The position numbers and the translations under genes were made by a program. This document shows, piece after piece, positions 17,423 to 25,870 of a DNA stretch of 64,000 bases; position 1 is the first letter of the stretch; every line of letters begins with the position of its first letter. Location: the NCBI GenBank assembly GCA_965243105.1, contig CBDEUC010000001.1, forward strand, positions 310,001-374,000. Reading direction: 5' to 3'. The notes below the pieces were generated by a model that was not told where the DNA came from, made no database searches, and worked only from the letters and a program-made list of their open reading frames with translations. Source of the stretch: WLWS01 sp965243105. GTDB lineage: Bacteria; Pseudomonadota; Gammaproteobacteria; Eutrophobiales; Eutrophobiaceae.

Positions 17423-17962
17423 TCAGACGTTGATGGGTTCAGTTCTTGTTAATGCCAGGATCATCGCACTGAAGTTTGGATAAGCATCTACCAGTTCTAC
17501 ACGCTGCGGGAAAAACACATCAGTATCGTCGTATCCAGGTGCCATCGATGTGCTGCCCAGGGAAAAACCAAATTCACCGCCCGGTAGTGGTCGCGAACCA
17601 TGAATACAGCCCATGGGCGCGAGGATTTGCGGTTCCTGTCCTTTCGCGATATCAGGCCCCAGTATACGGGTTTCACCGAGGCCCTCGGGATGCAGAAAAA
17701 GCATTTCCATCGGGTCGCCATAGTGATAATAGTACAACTCATCGGTGGGCAGGCGATGCATTGCGGAAAACTGCTCCTCGGTTTCCAGGAAATAAATAGC
17801 ACCGGCCATGTTGCGTGCCGTCTTGTATCGGGAAGGCAGGGCAGCAGCCGGAATTTTCTCGCCGGATGTATAGCTGACCTTGAAATAGCCCCCTTCAATG
17901 GGAAGTGGTTCAAGGCCAAGGTATTCGATAACCTGTTCTGCGCTTAGTTTTTCCATGTTCAT
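17423..17962 (-). CDS. DUF985 (cupin_5) family protein
   Basis: A 179-aa single-domain cupin of the DUF985 family: LGLEPLPIEGGYFKVSY at the start, AGAIYFLETEEQFSAMHRLPTDELYYYHYGDPMEM in the barrel with His and Glu metal candidates, and APGYDDTDVFF late. Activity of the family is not known to me. Its ATG overlaps the TAA of the deaminase gene (TAATG), so the two are translationally coupled. That and its place between deaminase and phosphorylase tie it to nucleoside or sugar-phosphate chemistry; isomerase, epimerase or aldehyde-handling roles are guesses. Confidence 0.82.
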   Translation of the reverse strand: MNMEKLSAEQVIEYLGLEPLPIEGGYFKVSYTSGEKIPAAALPSRYKTARNMAGAIYFLETEEQFSAMHRLPTDELYYYHYGDPMEMLFLHPEGLGETRILGPDIAKGQEPQILAPMGCIHGSRPLPGGEFGFSLGSTSMAPGYDDTDVFFPQRVELVDAYPNFSAMILALTRTEPINV

Positions 17963-19365
17963 TACTGGCGTATTTCCCTGTTAATCCTCGCCGCGAGTTG
18001 CTTCGCTTCTCGAACAACCTCCGCTTCATCCAGGGTTAGCACCTTGCGATTTTCCATCAGGACCCTTCCATCAACGATGACCGTCTGTACATCCTGCGCA
18101 TCAACAGCATAAACAAGGTGTGAAACCACGTCATAGAGAGGAACCAGGTGGGTATCTTCAAGGGAAACCTGGATCAGGTCAGCCGCGTATCCGGCTTGCA
18201 GTGAACCGGTATTCTCCAGCCCAATGGCCCTGGCGCCGCCGCGAGTGGCGATGTCCAGCACCGTCATCGCCGGCATGACTTTCGGGTCCAGTAACTTGCC
18301 CTTGTGAATATAGGCCGCAAGGCGTATCTCGTCCCACATATCAAGATCGTTGTTGGATGCCGCGCCATCGGTGCCAAGCCCGACGGCGACACCGGCAGCA
18401 AGCATTTTCGGTACCGGTGAAAACCCCGAGGCTATTTTTAAATTAGAGGTGGGGTTATGGATTGCTCCAATCTTTCGCCTGACCAGGATTGGTATCTCTT
18501 CATCCGCAGGCCAGACAACGTGTGCGCCAATGGTAGGCCCGGAGAAAAAATCAATTTTCTCGAGGTGATTTATCGAGGTGTCTCCGTACAACTTTTGAAC
18601 AATTTCAAGCTCTGCCCTTGATTCCGACAGGTGCGTAGTTATACCCACGCCGAGCTTATTTGCCTTCTGGCGAATAATCTTCATTCCCCCGGGAGAGATA
18701 GTGTAGGCAGAATGGGCGGCAAAGGCCGGGGTTATGCGTGGGTTCCTGCCTTTCCATTCATTGATGAAACTCTGCGCTTTTGCCATGGCATCATCGAAGT
18801 TCTTCGCATAGCCACTTTCCTGTTCAATGACCGCGGCGCCGATAACCGCACGCATACCGCAACTATCCACCACGGCGGCAATTTCCTTTGGGTGGAAATA
18901 CATGTCGACAAAAGTTGTCGTTCCTCCCTTGATCATTTCAAGACAGGCAAGCGAGGTGCCTATCCTTACAAAGTCCTCGTCAACAAAGCGAATCTCGGCT
19001 GGAAAAATGTATTTGGTCAACCACTCCATCAGTTCCAGGTCATCGGCAATACCTCGAAACAGCACCATCGAGGAATGGGTGTGGCCATTTACAAGTCCGG
19101 GGAGAATGACGCGGTTTTTACCCTCTATCCACTTGCGGGGCTGGTACCTGTCACGGATTTTTTCCCTTGTATCAACATCCACGATGACGCCGTCATTAAT
19201 GGCAACTGCAGCGTCAGTGATAACGCGCTTTTCTGCGTCCATGGTCACCACGTGGTCTGCCGATATCACCAGTTCAACAGGCTTCCCGGCACATGCAAGG
19301 GGCAGGAGACCCGGCAACAGGGCGATAAAAACGCGTTTTATAGCAAGATTGAGTCTTGGCTTCAT
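17962..19365 (-). CDS. MTA/SAH-type nucleoside deaminase, apparently exported
   Basis: Amidohydrolase of the 5-methylthioadenosine/S-adenosylhomocysteine deaminase group (467 aa), converting adenine nucleosides to inosine analogues. Zinc residues: HTH (His95 and His97), the AAHSAYT and THLSE histidines, and GTDGAASNN with the catalytic Asp. Unlike usual family members it opens with a basic stretch and a hydrophobic segment (about residues 8-24) ending ACA-G, which reads as a signal peptide and puts the enzyme in the periplasm. A GGGA site precedes ATG 19365, so the leader appears to be really translated. First gene of the minus-strand operon and divergent from mtnA. Exact substrate is open (guanine or other amine substrates are less likely). 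Confidence 0.85.
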   Translation of the reverse strand: MKPRLNLAIKRVFIALLPGLLPLACAGKPVELVISADHVVTMDAEKRVITDAAVAINDGVIVDVDTREKIRDRYQPRKWIEGKNRVILPGLVNGHTHSSMVLFRGIADDLELMEWLTKYIFPAEIRFVDEDFVRIGTSLACLEMIKGGTTTFVDMYFHPKEIAAVVDSCGMRAVIGAAVIEQESGYAKNFDDAMAKAQSFINEWKGRNPRITPAFAAHSAYTISPGGMKIIRQKANKLGVGITTHLSESRAELEIVQKLYGDTSINHLEKIDFFSGPTIGAHVVWPADEEIPILVRRKIGAIHNPTSNLKIASGFSPVPKMLAAGVAVGLGTDGAASNNDLDMWDEIRLAAYIHKGKLLDPKVMPAMTVLDIATRGGARAIGLENTGSLQAGYAADLIQVSLEDTHLVPLYDVVSHLVYAVDAQDVQTVIVDGRVLMENRKVLTLDEAEVVREAKQLAARINREIRQ

Positions 19366-19418
19366 AATTCCCGGACCGGTTTGGCTACGCTTCCTGTTCG
19401 TTTTGTTATTCTCATCAT

Positions 19419-19424
19419 TATAAT
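19419..19424 (+). promoter_or_regulatory. Possible -10 element of the mtnA operon
   Basis: A perfect TATAAT lies in the 113-base gap between the divergent deaminase and mtnA genes, 55 bases before the TTG start of mtnA. The matching -35 hexamer is poor (TTCGTT-like, about 17 bases upstream), so an activator may be needed. The gap must also hold the promoter of the opposite operon, which makes it the natural place for joint control. Confidence 0.35.
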
Positions 19425-19478
19425 GTTAACTTGATATATTAAAACTCAAGAATTAGCTGCGGGTTTCGAGGAAATAAA

Positions 19479-20522
19479 TTGGACTACAAGAGTATAGAAT
19501 GGGTAGAGGCGAATAATTCAGTAAGAATGCTGGATCAGCGCATCCTGCCACAGGATATTGAATACCTGGAATACCATGGCGCCGTTGAAGTGGCGGAGGC
19601 CATACGGGACATGGTGATCCGCGGCGCACCCGCCATTGGCGCTGCGGCTGCCTACGGCCTGGCGGTAGAGTTGGTTAATTCGAAGTCTGAAGATGTCGCC
19701 GAGTTAATGACAAGCTACGACTCGGCAGATGAAATCCTGAGAAAATCCAGGCCCACCGCGGTCAACCTGTTCTGGGCTCTTGATCGCATGGCTGCACGCA
19801 CAAGGAATAAGAATTTTTCGAATGCCAGCGGGTTAAAGACACACGTGCTCGCTGAAGCTCACCTTATCGCGCAAGAGGATGTAGAGATATGCAGGCAAAT
19901 CGGTATCAATGCACTGGAGCTTGTGCCGGAAAAATGCACTGCGATTCATCATTGCAACACTGGCGGACTGGCCACTGTCGGTTATGGTACGGCGCTGGGA
20001 ATAATTCGAACTGCCCATGAAAATGATCGACAAATTTCAGTGCTGGTGGACGAAACCCGTCCCAGGCTTCAAGGGGCCCGGCTGACGGCGTGGGAACTAC
20101 AGCAACTTGATATCCCCCACCGGCTCATTGTTGATGGTGCCTCTGGATACTACATGCGACAGGGCATGGTGGACTTTTGCGTGGTGGGCTGCGACAGGGT
20201 TGCGGCCAACGGTGACGTTGCCAACAAGATAGGTACCTATAACCTGGCGCTGGCAGCACATGCACATGGCATTCCTTTTTATGTTGCCGGTCCGACATCA
20301 ACAATCGATATAAACACGCCAGGTGGTGACGCCATTGAAATTGAGGAACGTGGTAGTGACGAAGTGCTGAACGTTGGCGAGGAATGTATTGCCCCCGTCG
20401 GAACAAGGGTGGGAAACCCGGCCTTTGATATTACCCCCGCCGAGTATGTCACCGCCATCGTTACCGAGAAAGGTGTTGTTAAACCACCTTTCCAGGAAAA
20501 TATTCGCAAATTATTCAACTAG
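19479..20522 (+). CDS. mtnA: Methylthioribose-1-phosphate isomerase family protein
   Basis: Isomerises 5-methylthioribose 1-phosphate (or a related pentose 1-phosphate) to the ribulose form. 347 aa, full length; the start is TTG with GAGGAAA just before it. Family landmarks: RGAPAIG, RPTAVNL, HHCNTGGLATVGYG with catalytic Cys159, DETRPRLQGARLTAWEL, GCDRVAANGDVANKIGTY with catalytic Asp239 and TRVGNPAFDITP at the end. No mtnB, mtnC, mtnD or mtnK follows; instead a class II aldolase starts three bases downstream, as in the so-called DHAP shunt rather than the full methionine salvage route. Substrate could be methylthio-, 5-deoxy- or plain ribose 1-phosphate. Confidence 0.93.
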   Translation: MDYKSIEWVEANNSVRMLDQRILPQDIEYLEYHGAVEVAEAIRDMVIRGAPAIGAAAAYGLAVELVNSKSEDVAELMTSYDSADEILRKSRPTAVNLFWALDRMAARTRNKNFSNASGLKTHVLAEAHLIAQEDVEICRQIGINALELVPEKCTAIHHCNTGGLATVGYGTALGIIRTAHENDRQISVLVDETRPRLQGARLTAWELQQLDIPHRLIVDGASGYYMRQGMVDFCVVGCDRVAANGDVANKIGTYNLALAAHAHGIPFYVAGPTSTIDINTPGGDAIEIEERGSDEVLNVGEECIAPVGTRVGNPAFDITPAEYVTAIVTEKGVVKPPFQENIRKLFN

Positions 20523-20524
20523 CC

Positions 20525-21169
20525 ATGCCTGACATCGAGTTAAGAAAGCAGATCATCGAAAGCGTGCGGTCCTTTTCTGCAAGTGGGCTTGGCGTTGGCA
20601 CCTCGGGTAATCTCAGTGCACGTATAGATGACGGATTCATCATAACGCCGACCGGCGTACCCTATGATGAACTGGAGCCCGATTCCCTCGTGACATGTAA
20701 CCTGGATGGCGAAGTCACCGGCGGTTCTCTCAAGCCATCAAGTGAGTGGCGCTTTCACTGTGATATTTACCGGGAGAGAGAGGAGGCCGGTGCCATCGTT
20801 CACGTGCACTCGCCCTATGCAACTGCGCTGGCCTGTAATCGTATTTCTATTCCCGCCTTTCATTACATGGTCGCCATAGCCGGCGGGGATTCGATTCGTT
20901 GCGCGGACTATGCGACCTTTGGTACTGCGGAATTATCCAGCCACGTCATCAAGGCAATTGAGCAAAGAAAGGCCTGTCTCATGGCGAATCACGGGCAAAT
21001 TGCCTTTGACAAGGACGTAAGGGCAGCATTCAAGATGACTCTTGAAGTAGAAGAACTGGCCAGGCAGTACTACTACAGCCTGCAACTGGGCAAGCCGGTC
21101 CTGCTCGATGATGAAGAAATGACCACGATTCTTGAAAAATTCAGGAATTACGGAAAACAGGACAGCTAG
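20525..21169 (+). CDS. Class II aldolase (FucA/Ald2-like)
   Basis: A 214-aa zinc aldolase of the FucA/adducin family, which cleaves ketose 1-phosphates to DHAP plus an aldehyde. Zinc ligands His93 and His95 (HVHSP) and His156 (NHGQ) are present, with the acidic catalytic residue Glu74 in PSSEW and the phosphate-binding TSGNLSAR near residue 27. MtnB, a dehydratase of the same fold, cannot be excluded by motif alone, but the length and the absence of later salvage genes favour an aldolase. It is three bases after mtnA, so it very likely uses the MtnA product. Confidence 0.85.
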   Translation: MPDIELRKQIIESVRSFSASGLGVGTSGNLSARIDDGFIITPTGVPYDELEPDSLVTCNLDGEVTGGSLKPSSEWRFHCDIYREREEAGAIVHVHSPYATALACNRISIPAFHYMVAIAGGDSIRCADYATFGTAELSSHVIKAIEQRKACLMANHGQIAFDKDVRAAFKMTLEVEELARQYYYSLQLGKPVLLDDEEMTTILEKFRNYGKQDS

Positions 21170-21192
21170 CCGCCGAGGCAAGAGTAGCCCTG

Positions 21193-22209
21193 TTGAGAAA
21201 CCTGCCCAAAGTAGAGCTGCATCGACACCTTGATGGTTCTATAAGGCAGGAAACTATCATCGATATTACCCGTTCACACAACCTGGATATTGATGTAGCA
21301 GACCCGGTCGCACTTAAACGTAATTCCATGGTCACAGCCCCGATGCAGGATCTCGCAGCCGTACTGGGAGTGTTCGACATCATCCAGAAAGTAAGCTGCT
21401 CCTATGACGCCATCAGGCGCATTACTTTTGAGAATATTGAAGATGCATACTATGACGGCATCAAGCTTATCGAATTAAGATTCAGCCCGGCATTTATTGC
21501 GCTCAACAAGGATCTTCAGAATGATGAAATTATCGAAGGGGTGCTGGATGGACTTTGCGCGGGCATGGACCGCTACGATGTACAGGCAGGACTGATAGGC
21601 ATCGTTTCCCGAACCCTTGATTACGAGGCAAACCGTTCAGGCATTGCCGATATGATCGCTTACAGGAGTCGTGGTAATCACCGTGGTGCAGATCGTATTG
21701 TCGGGTTTGACCTGGCCGACAGGGAAAACACCAGCGATCCCGAGGACTTTGTCGAACTGGTCAACATGGCGCGTGATGCTGATCTCGGTATCACTGTCCA
21801 CAGCGGAGAGGACACAGGTCCTGAAGGCGTTCAAAGGACACTTGATGTACTGAAGCCCGATCGTATTGGTCACGGAGTCAATGCGTGGAAGGACAAGGAC
21901 GTTGTCGAGCAATTAAAGGAACATGACGTGCTGCTGGAACTTTGTCCGACATCCAACTGGTTAACCCGGTGTGTGGAATCCGTGGCAAAGCACCCGTTGC
22001 CGGAATTTTACCGCTCAGGTGTAAAGCTATCGTTGAACAGCGACGATCCGCAGTTGATGGGTATCGATCTCAGCCACGAATACAAGCTGGCTGCAAAATA
22101 TTATGGCTTTGCCAAGGAGGATTTCAGAACCACGAATCTTTACGCGCTGGAGAAATCCTTCCTGCCAAAGGAAATTACTCGCGATGTCACTCGCGAGTAT
22201 TTTCAATGA
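21193..22209 (+). CDS. add: Adenosine deaminase
   Basis: Converts adenosine (or an analogue) to inosine plus ammonia in the cytoplasm. 338 aa with the complete metal site: HRHLDG (His10 and His12), TVHSGED with His and catalytic Glu, RIGHGV, and LNSDDP with the paired Asp. There is no ATG near; TTG 21193 is the only sensible start, and the ribosome site is weak (GAGG about 14 bases upstream), so coupling to the aldolase 23 bases before is likely. It gives the locus a second, cytoplasmic deaminase beside the exported one. Adenine deaminase-like members share these motifs, so the substrate is only probable. Confidence 0.88.
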   Translation: MRNLPKVELHRHLDGSIRQETIIDITRSHNLDIDVADPVALKRNSMVTAPMQDLAAVLGVFDIIQKVSCSYDAIRRITFENIEDAYYDGIKLIELRFSPAFIALNKDLQNDEIIEGVLDGLCAGMDRYDVQAGLIGIVSRTLDYEANRSGIADMIAYRSRGNHRGADRIVGFDLADRENTSDPEDFVELVNMARDADLGITVHSGEDTGPEGVQRTLDVLKPDRIGHGVNAWKDKDVVEQLKEHDVLLELCPTSNWLTRCVESVAKHPLPEFYRSGVKLSLNSDDPQLMGIDLSHEYKLAAKYYGFAKEDFRTTNLYALEKSFLPKEITRDVTREYFQ

Positions 22210-22228
22210 TATTTTTTATTCTCTGTGT

Positions 22229-22780
22229 TTACTCGTCCTCGGCGCCAATCTCGTAAAGCTCGATATTTGCTTCCTCGATTTCACCCGTTACTGCATCCAC
22301 ATCCACTTTAACCTCGTAACCAAGCTTTGACTGGATGTCGAATTCATAGGTGACTTCGCCGTTGAAGCCGATTTCATACTCGCTGGAGACGACCTTGCCA
22401 GGGTGCACAGCAAGTGCCGTATCCCGCGCCTCTTTTTCGCTGACCTTTGCCATTTTCCTGAAGTAGCTGTTGTTCTTGTCTACTTCCCGCTCAATCTCGG
22501 TGACAAAGCCTTCCTCTGCATTACATTCAACGTTGTAACGCTTACCGTCGGTGGCGTCGATGTCAAACTCGTAGACTGGATCATCATCTTCCATTTTCAT
22601 TTCCACCTTGCGGGCATGACCCGGGATAGTGTCAAGGGCAGCATCAAGACAGGTTTCGATGGGCACGATATCCCAGTCCCTGATGTCATCCAGGTCGGCA
22701 TTATCAGAATGCTGTTCAGCATGGACAAGCAGGGGCAAAGCCGTGCAGGCAAGCAGGTATGTGAAGGCTTGTTTTTTCAT
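22229..22780 (-). CDS. Exported PepSY-domain protein
   Basis: A 183-aa acidic secreted protein with signal peptide (cleavage near VHA, residue 21) and two PepSY-like repeats: roughly residues 40-100, and 110-175 with EARDTALAVHPGKVVSSEYE. PepSY domains are often inhibitory or regulatory partners of exported enzymes. It is very rich in Asp and Glu and could bind divalent metal. Convergent with the adenosine deaminase gene, 19 bases apart. No partner enzyme is seen next to it. Confidence 0.82.
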   Translation of the reverse strand: MKKQAFTYLLACTALPLLVHAEQHSDNADLDDIRDWDIVPIETCLDAALDTIPGHARKVEMKMEDDDPVYEFDIDATDGKRYNVECNAEEGFVTEIEREVDKNNSYFRKMAKVSEKEARDTALAVHPGKVVSSEYEIGFNGEVTYEFDIQSKLGYEVKVDVDAVTGEIEEANIELYEIGAEDE

Positions 22781-22975
22781 GGCGCAGGTTCCTTTGTGAT
22801 TTAAAGTGGATCGTTAAACACTAGTATAATAGTTATTATAAATCAATGAGAAAGAGGTGAAATCTTCCAATCATGTTTAGCTTGGAATTGAGTCGAGCTG
22901 TCTTCACTGTTAGGGTAGAGAACAGGTATATAAAGTTCGGGGAGAAGGCAGTGCCGAGGCAGCTGGAGATTCCAC

Positions 22976-24796
22976 ATGCATGAAATCGTCCTTGACCTGC
23001 TGGTCCTGCTGACGGGGATATGGCTGGTTGCCATCACCCTTCGCCCGCTTGGCCTGCCCACGGTCATGGGCGAGTTAATCGTCGGTGTGCTGGTGGGACC
23101 GGCCGTGCTGGGGCTTATTGAGCCCAGCGAGGCAATACAGCTGCTTGCGGAAATCGGTATCTTTTTTCTCATGTTTCACGCCGGTGTCGAGACCCAGCCG
23201 GTGGAATTTTATGATGCCCTTAAACGTTCGCTGGGCGTTGCCATTGTCGGTGCTATCGTCCCATTTAGCGTGAGTTTCACCACGGCCCTGTTTTTCGGCC
23301 TTGATTACGTGGGAGCAACCTTTGTCGGGCTGACCATGACAGCCACCGCCGTCGTCATTACCCTGACATGCCTGAAAGATTTGAAGCTGGCTGACACGCG
23401 GCTGGCGCGGGTGATCATTGCCAGCTGCGTCATTGATGACCTGCTGACACTGATATTTTTCGGTCTTGTGATTGGCTTACTTTCCGGCGGCACCTTTGAG
23501 CCACTCAGCATTGTTATCACCCTGCTCAAGGTTATTGGTTTCTTTGTCGTCTCACTGCTGGTCGGCCGCTTTGTTTACCCGCGAATGACCCTGCCTTTTC
23601 GATCTGAAGGTGGCAAGGGCTTTACTTTTATCCTGGTAATCGCATTTGCATCCGGCCTGTTTGCCGAGGCAATTGGCCTGCACATGATCCTCGGTGCGTA
23701 CCTGGCCGGGCTGTTTTTCGAAGACAAGGTGGCCCATCCAAACCTGGTGAGAATCGTTAATGACAGGGCCTATGGTATTGCCTATTCCTTTCTCGGCCCG
23801 ATATTTTTTATGACCCTGGGTTTTTCCATCAGCTTTGACATCAGCGCATCAAGTGTCGCTTTTATCCTTATACTCACCTCCGTTGTTATTGTCGGGCAGA
23901 TTGCCAGTGCCGGGGGGATGGCGCTGCGCATGGGACTGCCGATGCACGAGGCCCTGACCGTGGGCGTGGGTATGTGCGGACGTGCGGAGATGGCATTTAT
24001 CCTTGCCGCGCTGGCACTGGCGCAGGGAGCCATTAACCAGGACGTGTTTACCACGCTTATCATTACGGCATTTATTCTCAACCTGTTTACACCCATGGCG
24101 CTCAAGGGCTGTGCCGTGCTGCTGGACGGCAAGGCCACCCGACAGGCCGATGCCACCAGCGGTATCGTCTGGATCGAGCCCATCGGCAAGCCCCTTGTTG
24201 AACAGCGATACGAGGGAAACCTGGTCCACGCGCTTCCGGATCTTGCTGATGCGGTGGTGATATACAAGCATGGTCCCGAGGTCGATTCACTGATGACGGA
24301 GTTCAGTGCACGTCATATACCGGTGGTAATTATTGAAGACGACGAAAAAGAAGCCCGGCGTTTACATGCCCACGGTCACACCGTGGTGCATGCTTCCGCG
24401 GTAGACGAGGAACTTAACCTGTCACCACTGCTTGGTGCAAAAGTGCTGGTAGCCAATGGTGAAGATGAAAACAATGCCATGTTTGCGACCGCGGCGAGGG
24501 AGATTGGTTTTGAAGGGCCGATTGTTGCCATGGTAGCCAATCCAAATCGTCGCGCACCAATGCAGCTGGCCGGCGCAAGTTTTGCCTTTACCCCGAATCA
24601 CGTGCTGGCCGCGGCAGTGGCAGTTCGTTCAAGCCCGAGAATAAGTCCAAGAATTACTGGCGTGCAGCCGCTCGGGCATTTACTGGAAGTGGCAGAGTTA
24701 CGTATCCCGGCAGGCAGCCCCCCTGGTTGGCGGCAGCATTGCCGATGCTATACAGGAAAAAACCGGGGCACATATCGTGGCGCAATGGCGCGATGA
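22976..24796 (+). CDS. KefB-like cation:proton antiporter with RCK, N-terminal part of a frameshifted gene
   Basis: Monovalent cation:proton antiporter (CPA2/KefB type). Residues 1-385 are the 12-13 membrane segments; from about 400 an RCK nucleotide-binding unit begins (DLADAVVIYKHGPEVDSLM, then GEDENNAMF) and an RCK_C starts near 560. The frame fails after AELRIPAGSP: the last 25 residues or so are junk. At 24718-24723 there are six Cs where five would keep the frame (AGS-PLVGGSIADA), and the correct continuation is the frame ending at 25553. A GGAG site precedes ATG 22976. Either a sequencing error in a C run or a true frameshift; full length would be about 858 aa. Confidence 0.88.
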   Translation: MHEIVLDLLVLLTGIWLVAITLRPLGLPTVMGELIVGVLVGPAVLGLIEPSEAIQLLAEIGIFFLMFHAGVETQPVEFYDALKRSLGVAIVGAIVPFSVSFTTALFFGLDYVGATFVGLTMTATAVVITLTCLKDLKLADTRLARVIIASCVIDDLLTLIFFGLVIGLLSGGTFEPLSIVITLLKVIGFFVVSLLVGRFVYPRMTLPFRSEGGKGFTFILVIAFASGLFAEAIGLHMILGAYLAGLFFEDKVAHPNLVRIVNDRAYGIAYSFLGPIFFMTLGFSISFDISASSVAFILILTSVVIVGQIASAGGMALRMGLPMHEALTVGVGMCGRAEMAFILAALALAQGAINQDVFTTLIITAFILNLFTPMALKGCAVLLDGKATRQADATSGIVWIEPIGKPLVEQRYEGNLVHALPDLADAVVIYKHGPEVDSLMTEFSARHIPVVIIEDDEKEARRLHAHGHTVVHASAVDEELNLSPLLGAKVLVANGEDENNAMFATAAREIGFEGPIVAMVANPNRRAPMQLAGASFAFTPNHVLAAAVAVRSSPRISPRITGVQPLGHLLEVAELRIPAGSPPGWRQHCRCYTGKNRGTYRGAMAR

Positions 24797-25553
24797 GGGC
24801 CTGCACTCGCCGCCGGCTTCGGATCAACCGCTGAAAGAGGGCATGATCCTGGTGGCAGCCGGAAGTCCGACAAGCATGCAACGACTGAGCGAAATTGCTC
24901 GACCCATTACAGAGGATGGCACCATCGTGGTGGTGGGTTACGGCGATGTTGGCAGCAAGCTGGTGGAAATGTTGCGGGATGCTAACGAGGACGTTCGCGT
25001 CATAGATGAAACAGGTCAGCCGGGCGTGGACGTGGTGGGCGAGGCCATTGACAGTAATGTCTATGAGAGTTCAGCAGCGGGCTCGGCGCGCGTGATCATA
25101 CTGGCACTTGAAAACGACAGTGCCAGCCTGCTGGCGGCAACGGTGGCGAGGGAATTTACCGATGATGTCCCCATTATTGCCTGTGCAGTGCTCGAGGAAA
25201 ATGTTGCGAGAATCCAGAAAGCAGGTGCAGATTTTGCGCTATCCCTGAGCCAGGTCGCCGGGCAGCTACTGGCGCACCACGTACTGGGAGGGGTTATTTC
25301 CCAGCAGGCCCATATCAAGATGGTAAAAGTGGATGCCGCGCGCCTGGTCGGGCAGCATCCTCACCATTCTGGAATTCGCGAAAAGAGCGGTTGCTCGGTT
25401 GTCGCCGTCGAGCGTAATTCTGAAATCATCATGGAATTTTCCGAATCATTCCGGGTCGAGGAAGGTGACGCGCTCTACGTATGTGGAATTGTTGGAACCT
25501 TTGAAAAATTTTACGAGGACTTTACACCTGCAGACAAAGAAGTGTCATCATAG
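24777..25553 (+). CDS. C-terminal RCK part of the frameshifted antiporter
   Basis: Continuation of the antiporter gene in the shifted frame, which really begins at the C run near 24718; the GTG at 24777 is only the first possible start. It holds the rest of an RCK_C domain, a second RCK_N (VVVGYGDVGSKLVEML with the Gly-rich NAD loop, residues about 45-160) and a second RCK_C (QHPHHSGIREKSGCSVVAVER, to the end). The complete protein would therefore carry two tandem RCK modules. Unlikely to be made as a separate protein unless frameshifting or internal initiation occurs. Confidence 0.75.
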   Translation: MAQWRDEGLHSPPASDQPLKEGMILVAAGSPTSMQRLSEIARPITEDGTIVVVGYGDVGSKLVEMLRDANEDVRVIDETGQPGVDVVGEAIDSNVYESSAAGSARVIILALENDSASLLAATVAREFTDDVPIIACAVLEENVARIQKAGADFALSLSQVAGQLLAHHVLGGVISQQAHIKMVKVDAARLVGQHPHHSGIREKSGCSVVAVERNSEIIMEFSESFRVEEGDALYVCGIVGTFEKFYEDFTPADKEVSS

Positions 25554-25579
25554 GGCCTGGCAAACCAGTTAGCTAATCC

Positions 25580-25870
25580 ATGACAACCGCACAATTGAGC
25601 GCGAAACAGCAGGCACGACTGCAGTCGGCCTTCTCGTCCCTGCAATCCGGCCGCGACCAGGAAGCGAGGGCGAGCTTTGAAGAGTTGATCTCAGAGGTCA
25701 GTCTTGATGCTACCGGCTGGCTTGCCTAAGCCCACTGCTGCTTTCGCCTCGGGGATTCAAACGCCGCCATCCATGCGCTGGATCGTTCCCTTGACCTTGA
25801 ACCCAACAACCTCAGGGCCCTGTTACTCAAGGCAGATTGCCTGGAAGAGTCGGGCGACTCAAGACAGGCG
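25580..25870 (+). pseudogene. 5' part of TPR/aspartyl-hydroxylase gene, cut by in-frame TAA
   Basis: ATG 25580 opens a frame of 49 codons (MTTAQLSAKQQARL, then a TPR-like helix) that stops at TAA 25727-25729. Reading on in the same frame gives more TPR sequence (AHCCFRLGDSNAAIHALDRSLDLEPNN) straight into the hydroxylase frame at 25871 with no shift. One base change (TTA or CTA to TAA) in the TPR consensus position normally held by Leu explains it. Nonsense mutation or base-call error; the intact gene would run 25580-26752, 390 aa. Confidence 0.75.
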
